64,000 bases of DNA, from contig NZ_JARFPL010000013.1 in assembly GCF_029167205.1 (NCBI RefSeq), forward strand, positions 1-64,000. The letters run 5' to 3'. The translations under genes and the position numbers were made by a program. The notes under the pieces were generated by a model. That model had not been told where the DNA came from. It did no database searches and was given only the letters and a program-made list of their open reading frames with translations. Shown piece by piece: positions 59,817 through 64,000 of the stretch (position 1 is its first letter; every line of letters begins with the position of its first letter). The DNA comes from Methanocrinis alkalitolerans. GTDB taxonomy: Archaea > Halobacteriota > Methanosarcinia > Methanotrichales > Methanotrichaceae.

Positions 59817-61100
59817 TCACTTCTCGCAGAAGTATATATTTTGGTCGTCTGTGCCCAGCTGAGAGAACTTCCCCGTGGCCAGGATCTTGTAGCTGTACTT
59901 GAGGGGGGCCACCCTAGTCCCCGGCCCCACCACCGACTCCTGAGGGAGGGTGACGTTCTCTCCCACCACCGGTATCTTCCCCGGTTTGCAGCAGGACTGG
60001 TCAGCGTCCAGGACGCATTTCGGCCCTATGGTGGAGTGCCTGCCCACGATCGTCCTCTTCAGGACCGCACCTCTCTTTATGTGGGCGAAGCTCATGACCA
60101 TGCTATTTCTTATCTTCGACCCCCTTTCGATGAGGCTCGTATGGCCGATGTGAGAGTTTTCGATGACGACACCCTTCTCGATGTTGCAGTTTCTGCCTAT
60201 GAAGACGTTACCTATCAGTTCGATATCTCCTGAGTCGAGGTACCTTCCGATCCTATCCAGGGTTCTGGGGTTGACCCACTGGCCTGGCCGGTACTCGTTC
60301 CTGAAGGCGTAGTGCTCCACCTTCCCCCCGAGAAAGTCCATCGCCGCCAGGAGGAGCCGTTCTGGGGTGCCGATGTCGATCCAATACCCTTCCACCGGAT
60401 ATCCATAGACGGGGTATCCGTGCTCTGTGAGGTACGGGATGAGGTCGCCGCCTATGTCCCGGGCCGAGTCGCCCATCTCAGCGAGGACGTCCCGGACCTC
60501 TGGGGAGAATAAGTAAAAGGCGGTGTTGATCATCCTGGACGGCTCCTTCCCCGGGGCGGGCTTCTCGACGAAGCCGTTGATCCTGTGATCTGCGTCTATG
60601 TCGGCGACGCCGTACTGGGATATCTCTTCATCGGGACCCAGCTCTTTGAGAGCTACGGTGAGGACCGCCCCCTTATCCTTGTGAAAATCTATGAAATTTC
60701 GAAGGTTGATGTCGATGACGTTATCCCCCGAGACGACGAGGGCGTCTTCCGCAATATCGAAGTAGCTCGCGCAGTATCTGAGGGAGTCGGCGCTCCCCCT
60801 GTCCTCGTACTGGGGCTGGTAGGAGAACTCCTCTATGTCGCTTATCCCGAGCCTCTTGAAGAAACCCTCCCCGGCCTTGAAGTAGTTGTTGAGGGGAAGG
60901 GTGTTATCAGCCCCCTTGGACCCCAGAATGAACCGCCTGCAGCCCTGGTTTGCCAGAACTCTGAAGAGGGTTGCGATGATGGCGGTGTCGCAGAGGTCTA
61001 CCAGGGGCTTGGGCTGGTCGAGGGTGAGAGGATAGAGCCTTGTGCCTCCGCCGCCGACGGTGGCGATCACCGGTGGGAACATCTGCCGATCATCTCCCAT
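59817..61100 (-). CDS. nucleotidyltransferase with left-handed beta-helix (NDP-sugar pyrophosphorylase type)
   Basis: About 427 residues. The N-terminal nucleotidyltransferase domain has PPVIATVGGGGTRLYPLTLDQPKPLVDLCDTA (LxxGxGTRxxPxTxxxPKPL), VVSGDNVIDI and YGYPVEGYWIDIGTPERLL. The C-terminal third is a hexapeptide left-handed beta-helix (IGNVFIGRNCNIEKGVVIENSHIGHTSL...). It makes a nucleotide sugar for glycan or lipid-linked synthesis. The ATG at 61100 overlaps the stop of the 30-residue membrane protein (TGATG). Confidence 0.86.
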   Translation of the reverse strand: MGDDRQMFPPVIATVGGGGTRLYPLTLDQPKPLVDLCDTAIIATLFRVLANQGCRRFILGSKGADNTLPLNNYFKAGEGFFKRLGISDIEEFSYQPQYEDRGSADSLRYCASYFDIAEDALVVSGDNVIDINLRNFIDFHKDKGAVLTVALKELGPDEEISQYGVADIDADHRINGFVEKPAPGKEPSRMINTAFYLFSPEVRDVLAEMGDSARDIGGDLIPYLTEHGYPVYGYPVEGYWIDIGTPERLLLAAMDFLGGKVEHYAFRNEYRPGQWVNPRTLDRIGRYLDSGDIELIGNVFIGRNCNIEKGVVIENSHIGHTSLIERGSKIRNSMVMSFAHIKRGAVLKRTIVGRHSTIGPKCVLDADQSCCKPGKIPVVGENVTLPQESVVGPGTRVAPLKYSYKILATGKFSQLGTDDQNIYFCEK

Positions 61101-61192
61101 CAGTAGCCACGCCTGATCTTGATCAATATCCGGGTCACCATGAAGACGATCAGAAATATTATGACGTAGAACACTATCTCCTGGGTTGTCAT
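61100..61192 (-). CDS. 30-residue single-pass membrane peptide
   Basis: A 30-codon gene: MTTQEIVFYVIIFLIVFMV as a hydrophobic helix, followed by a basic tail with four or five Lys/Arg ending in RRGY. Topology by the positive-inside rule: C-terminus in the cytoplasm. Its stop overlaps the nucleotidyltransferase start (TGATG), which indicates translational coupling. A TATA box 22-34 bp before its ATG gives a nearly leaderless mRNA. It could anchor the enzyme at the membrane. Confidence 0.7.
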   Translation of the reverse strand: MTTQEIVFYVIIFLIVFMVTRILIKIRRGY

Positions 61193-61212
61193 ATCCCACA
61201 CTGTGATCTTGA

Positions 61213-61226
61213 AGTTTATATTTTTA
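61213..61226 (-). promoter_or_regulatory. TATA box of the membrane peptide/nucleotidyltransferase operon
   Basis: On the minus strand the sequence TAAAAATATAAACT lies just over 20 bp before the peptide start at 61192. Confidence 0.6.
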
Positions 61227-61313
61227 ATGGGCAGGGGGATCGATGAGGGGTGGTGGCCAGATATGTTAATTATGGATGAGGACTAGGATAATGGGAATCG
61301 ATTGATCTGAGGG

Positions 61314-62522
61314 ATGATTATAATGACCGACCGGAGAGAGGCTATAGAGAGGGCGAAGGCCCATTTTGAGAAGCTCCTCACGGAGCAGATGGACAGGGTG
61401 GAGGAGATGAAGGTCGGGGGGGACTGGATCGATTACTCCGCTATAGATAAGATGGTCATCGGCGTGGTGGGGGGTGACGGGATAGGCCCTTACATCAGCG
61501 CCGAGGCTAAGAGGGTCCTCGAATATATGCTCAAGGGCGAGATCGAGGGAGGGAAGGTCGAGATAAAAGACGTAGAAGGGCTCACCATCGAGGAGAGGGC
61601 GAGGGCGATGAAGGCTTTGTCCGACGGGGTCGTCGAGGAGCTGAAAGAGTGTCACGCCATCCTCAAGGGCCCTCTTACAACGCCCAAGAAGGGGGACCCC
61701 TGGCCGAACCTGGAGTCCGCCAACGTCGCCATGCGCCGGGAGCTGGACCTCTTCGCCAACGTCCGGCCCGTAAAAGTGCCCAGCCAGGGGATCGACTGGA
61801 TCTTCTTCAGGGAGAATACCGAGGGCGCCTACATCCTCGGGTCCAAGGGGTTCAACCTCACCGAGGATATCGCCTTCGACTTCACCGTCACCACCACCCA
61901 GGGGGCGGAGAGGATCGTCAAGCTTGCCTTCGACCACGCGAAAAAGAACGGGATCGATCGGGTCACCGCCGTCACCAAGGCTAACGTCATCAAGACCAGC
62001 GACGGCAAGTTCCTGGAGGTGGCAAGAGAGGTAGCGAAAGGGTATCCGGGAATTGACCTCGACGAGTGGTTCATCGACATCATGGCGGCAAAGCTCGTCG
62101 ACCCCAAGAGGAGGACCCAGTTCCGGGTCGTCGTCCTTCCGAACTTATACGGCGACATCATCACCGACGAGGCCGCCGAGTTTCAGGGGGGCGTCGGGAC
62201 GGCGGGCTCCGCCAACATCGGCAAGAGGTACGCCATGTTCGAGGCGATCCACGGCTCTGCCCCGAGGATGGTGGAGGAGGGACGGGCCCAGTACGCCGAC
62301 CCCTCCAGCATGATGCGGGCGGCTGTGATGCTCCTGGGCCACATCGGCTTCGCAGAGGAGGCAAAGAGGCTCGAGATGGCCCTGGACATCTGCAGCCAGC
62401 ACGAGAAGAAGGTAGTCCTGACGGGGAGGTCCGACGGGGCGACGGGGGCACAGTTCGCCGACTACGTCATGGAGACCCTCCAGGATCCGGATCTGGAGGC
62501 GAGGTGGAAGGGATACCAGTAG
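61314..62522 (+). CDS. isocitrate/isopropylmalate dehydrogenase family protein
   Basis: 402 residues. IGVVGGDGIGPYISAEAKRVLEY, LKGPLTTPKKGDPWPNLESANVAMRRELDLFANVRPVK, FFRENTEGAYILGSKG, the metal-site ITDEAAEFQGGVGTAGSANIG and AMFEAIHGSAPRM mark the decarboxylating beta-hydroxyacid dehydrogenase family. The long N-terminal part and LESANVAMRRELDLFANVRPV favour isocitrate dehydrogenase, but homoisocitrate or isopropylmalate cannot be excluded. ATG 61314 or 61323. Single gene. Confidence 0.88.
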   Translation: MIIMTDRREAIERAKAHFEKLLTEQMDRVEEMKVGGDWIDYSAIDKMVIGVVGGDGIGPYISAEAKRVLEYMLKGEIEGGKVEIKDVEGLTIEERARAMKALSDGVVEELKECHAILKGPLTTPKKGDPWPNLESANVAMRRELDLFANVRPVKVPSQGIDWIFFRENTEGAYILGSKGFNLTEDIAFDFTVTTTQGAERIVKLAFDHAKKNGIDRVTAVTKANVIKTSDGKFLEVAREVAKGYPGIDLDEWFIDIMAAKLVDPKRRTQFRVVVLPNLYGDIITDEAAEFQGGVGTAGSANIGKRYAMFEAIHGSAPRMVEEGRAQYADPSSMMRAAVMLLGHIGFAEEAKRLEMALDICSQHEKKVVLTGRSDGATGAQFADYVMETLQDPDLEARWKGYQ

Positions 62523-62593
62523 GCAATCTGGAAATAAAGATTGTTGACGGGCTCGGCTCCTCCCGCCGGGCCTTCATCTCTAAAGGGCAATCG

Positions 62594-62605
62594 CTTTTAA
62601 TTATA
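62594..62605 (+). promoter_or_regulatory. TATA box of the RIO2 gene
   Basis: CTTTTAATTATA is centred about 25 bp before the GTG at 62624, which predicts a leaderless transcript. Confidence 0.6.
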
Positions 62606-62623
62606 GCCGACAAATAACCGACC

Positions 62624-63601
62624 GTGGATAATCTGACAGATGCTTTCCTGAAACTGGATAGAAAGGAGCTCGCCCTCCTCAAGGCGATCGAGAGGGGGAT
62701 GCGCCACTCGGAGTGGGTCCCGGCGGAGGATGTGATGGCTATAGCCCGCCTCTCTCCCAAGGGGGCGAGCACGGGCCTCTCGAAGCTCGTCTCAAAGAAG
62801 CTCGTCTTCAAGACGACGGAGCCTTACGAGGGCTACCAGATAGGATTTGCCGCCTACGACCTCATCGCCCTCTCCGACCTCGTCGACCGGGACGTGGTAG
62901 TCTCCCTCGGCGACCTCCTCGGCGTCGGGAAGGAGTCGGTCGTCTTCGAGGCCCTGGGACCGACCCCGGCCGCCGCCGCGGGACCGGAAGGGTTCGGATC
63001 CTCGGCTGATGGAGGAGGGGCGAAAGGATCATCCTTCCCCCTGGCGGTGAAGTTCCACAGGCAGGGGAGGACGAGCTTCAAACACGTCCGGAGGGTGAGG
63101 GGCCACCTCACCGATCTTCCCCGTTGCGCCTGGATCTTCGCCGCCCGCCTGGGTGCGGCAAGGGAGTTTCAGATCCTGAAAAAGCTATACCCTGAGGTCT
63201 CCGTCCCACAACCGGTCGCCCTCAGCCACCACGCCGTGGTCATGGAGCATACCGGCGGCACGGAGCTGTACAAGGTCGACCTCGAAAACCCCGAAGAATG
63301 CCTGGAGATCGTCCTCGAAGAGGTGACTTCTGCCTGGAAGAAGGCGATCGTCCACGCCGACCTCAGCGCTTACAACGTCCTCGTCCGAGAGGATGGAGAG
63401 GTGGTCATCATCGACTGGCCCCAGGCGGTCTCTGGGACTCACCCCGAGTCGATGGAGCTCCTCGAAAGGGATCTGAAGAACGTCATCGACCACTTCAGCC
63501 GGAAGTATCGGCTCGATTTTGATCGGGATGTGGCCCTCGCCTCCGTCCTCGGTGAGGATGTGAAGGGGGAGAAGGCAGAGAAGGGTGGGAAGGGGGCTTA
63601 G
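62624..63601 (+). CDS. RIO2-type serine kinase/ATPase
   Basis: Ribosome small-subunit maturation kinase. N-terminal winged helix (LALLKAIERGMRHSEWVPAEDV), then VGKESVVFEALGP (nucleotide loop), AVKFHRQGRTSFKHVRR (Lys), VHADLSAYNVLV (catalytic loop) and VVIIDWPQAV (metal-binding). An insertion of about 25 Gly/Ala residues sits between the P-loop and the catalytic Lys. 325 residues; GTG start at 62624. Ends with a Lys/Gly/Glu tail. Confidence 0.93.
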   Translation: MDNLTDAFLKLDRKELALLKAIERGMRHSEWVPAEDVMAIARLSPKGASTGLSKLVSKKLVFKTTEPYEGYQIGFAAYDLIALSDLVDRDVVVSLGDLLGVGKESVVFEALGPTPAAAAGPEGFGSSADGGGAKGSSFPLAVKFHRQGRTSFKHVRRVRGHLTDLPRCAWIFAARLGAAREFQILKKLYPEVSVPQPVALSHHAVVMEHTGGTELYKVDLENPEECLEIVLEEVTSAWKKAIVHADLSAYNVLVREDGEVVIIDWPQAVSGTHPESMELLERDLKNVIDHFSRKYRLDFDRDVALASVLGEDVKGEKAEKGGKGA

Positions 63602-63676
63602 GGAGAGATGGGATAGGAAGGGGAGCGGCTGAGGGAACCGTCATGAGGTGATCTCATCCCTGGATCGATATATGGT

Positions 63677-64000
63677 GTGGATATAGCCAGCGGCTCGCCC
63701 AGGAGCAAGCGAGCTCCCAGCTATGCCCTCTTCATCCTCTCGGGGGATGGCGAAGAGCGCCACCCGATGGTCACAAGACAGAAGCTGGTGAGGATGATCA
63801 GGCAGGGCGCCCCAGATATGGTGGCGGTGGACAACGTCCACGAGCTCGCCGCCGACAGAGGAGATCTGGTCAGGCTCTTGAGGCAGTTGCCCCCGGCGAC
63901 GAAGCTCGTCCAGGTGACGGGAGGAGAGAGGCCCCAATCCCTGGTTCGGATCGCCCGGAGTCACGGGATCGCCTTCGATCGGCTCGATCCCATGGACGAG
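63677..64000 (+). CDS. DUF460 family protein, N-terminal part (partial)
   Basis: The frame IYGVDIASGSPRSKR, ALFILSGDGEERHPMVTRQKLVRM, PDMVAVDNVHELAAD, LVQVTGGERPQS continues beyond the right edge. It is the RNase H-like start of archaeal DUF460 proteins. The first canonical start is the GTG at 63677, inside the conserved GVDIA; GAGGTGATC at 63645-63653 is a good ribosome site but no ATG/GTG/TTG in frame follows closely, so a rare start (ATC 63656 or ATA 63668) may be used. Confidence 0.7.
   Translation, partial: MDIASGSPRSKRAPSYALFILSGDGEERHPMVTRQKLVRMIRQGAPDMVAVDNVHELAADRGDLVRLLRQLPPATKLVQVTGGERPQSLVRIARSHGIAFDRLDPMDE

Overview
The window is a piece of a chromosome from a GC-rich methanogenic euryarchaeon, most likely the Methanothrix/Methanocrinis (former Methanosaeta) group. 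The argument rests on archaeal-only genes: ribosomal protein eS1, release factor aRF1, archaeal GTP cyclohydrolase MptA, RIO2 kinase, a UPF0201 RNA-binding protein, DUF2117/DUF2098 proteins, F420H2 oxidase FprA, a CooC-type CODH maturation ATPase and AMP phosphorylase. Starts are often TTG or GTG behind a strong GGAGG/GGTGA site, and several TATA boxes lie close enough to the start for near-leaderless transcripts. The genus is inferred, not proven. No rRNA, tRNA or CRISPR array was seen. Layout: 1-800 holds nested IS remnants (an IS1634/DUF4277-type element cutting an ISL3-type transposase). 1.1-3 kb is aroE-tyrA, with a striking 18-bp x 7 repeat at the tyrA start. 3-4.6 kb has a Cys-rich unknown protein, a PsiE-like protein and a SemiSWEET. 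4.8-8.2 kb is an iron/cobalamin-type ABC importer with a second, broken binding-protein gene inside it. 8.5-13.9 kb holds stress and repair genes (metallo-beta-lactamase/rhodanese fusion, MsrA, AlkD) and unknowns. 13.9-23.2 kb has a U32 peptidase-family protein, TauE permease, TPR protein, PanE-like reductase, FprA and an MscS channel paired with a degenerate ATPase. 23.5-24.9 kb encodes a secreted protein with a duplicated aromatic-rich domain. 25-30.8 kb is an information-processing region: eS1-CooC-lipoprotein, then overlapping genes aRF1-UPF0201-TIM-barrel isomerase-translin. 30.8-34.8 kb (minus) is a membrane protein-MoxR-DUF58-LarA operon. 34.9-36.1 kb is a TnpB element with one frameshift; a truncated second copy lies at 47.1 kb, cut by an AT-rich MITE. 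36.3-38.3 kb is a sensor phosphatase. 38.3-40.3 kb (minus) is a four-gene archaeal operon ending in DUF2098-DUF2117. 40.9-46.7 kb is a coherent thiol/redox island: ArsR regulator, PF03773 permease, secreted DNRLRE-like protein, thioredoxin-CcdA fusion, membrane-anchored double rhodanese, small thioredoxin and DGC zinc-binding protein. 47.7-64 kb carries AMP phosphorylase, a DUF92 protein divergent from an NgBR-like cis-prenyltransferase homologue, KptA, MptA, an IS fragment, Pgk, another MITE-like element, a DHH phosphoesterase, TrkA, family-4 UDG, a nucleotidyltransferase preceded by a 30-residue membrane peptide gene, an isocitrate/isopropylmalate dehydrogenase, RIO2 and the start of a DUF460 protein. 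The best candidates for something undescribed are the redox island, the self-initiating repeat at tyrA, the NgBR-like/DUF92 pair, the MscS/degenerate ATPase pair, the DUF2117 operon and the two small inverted-repeat elements.
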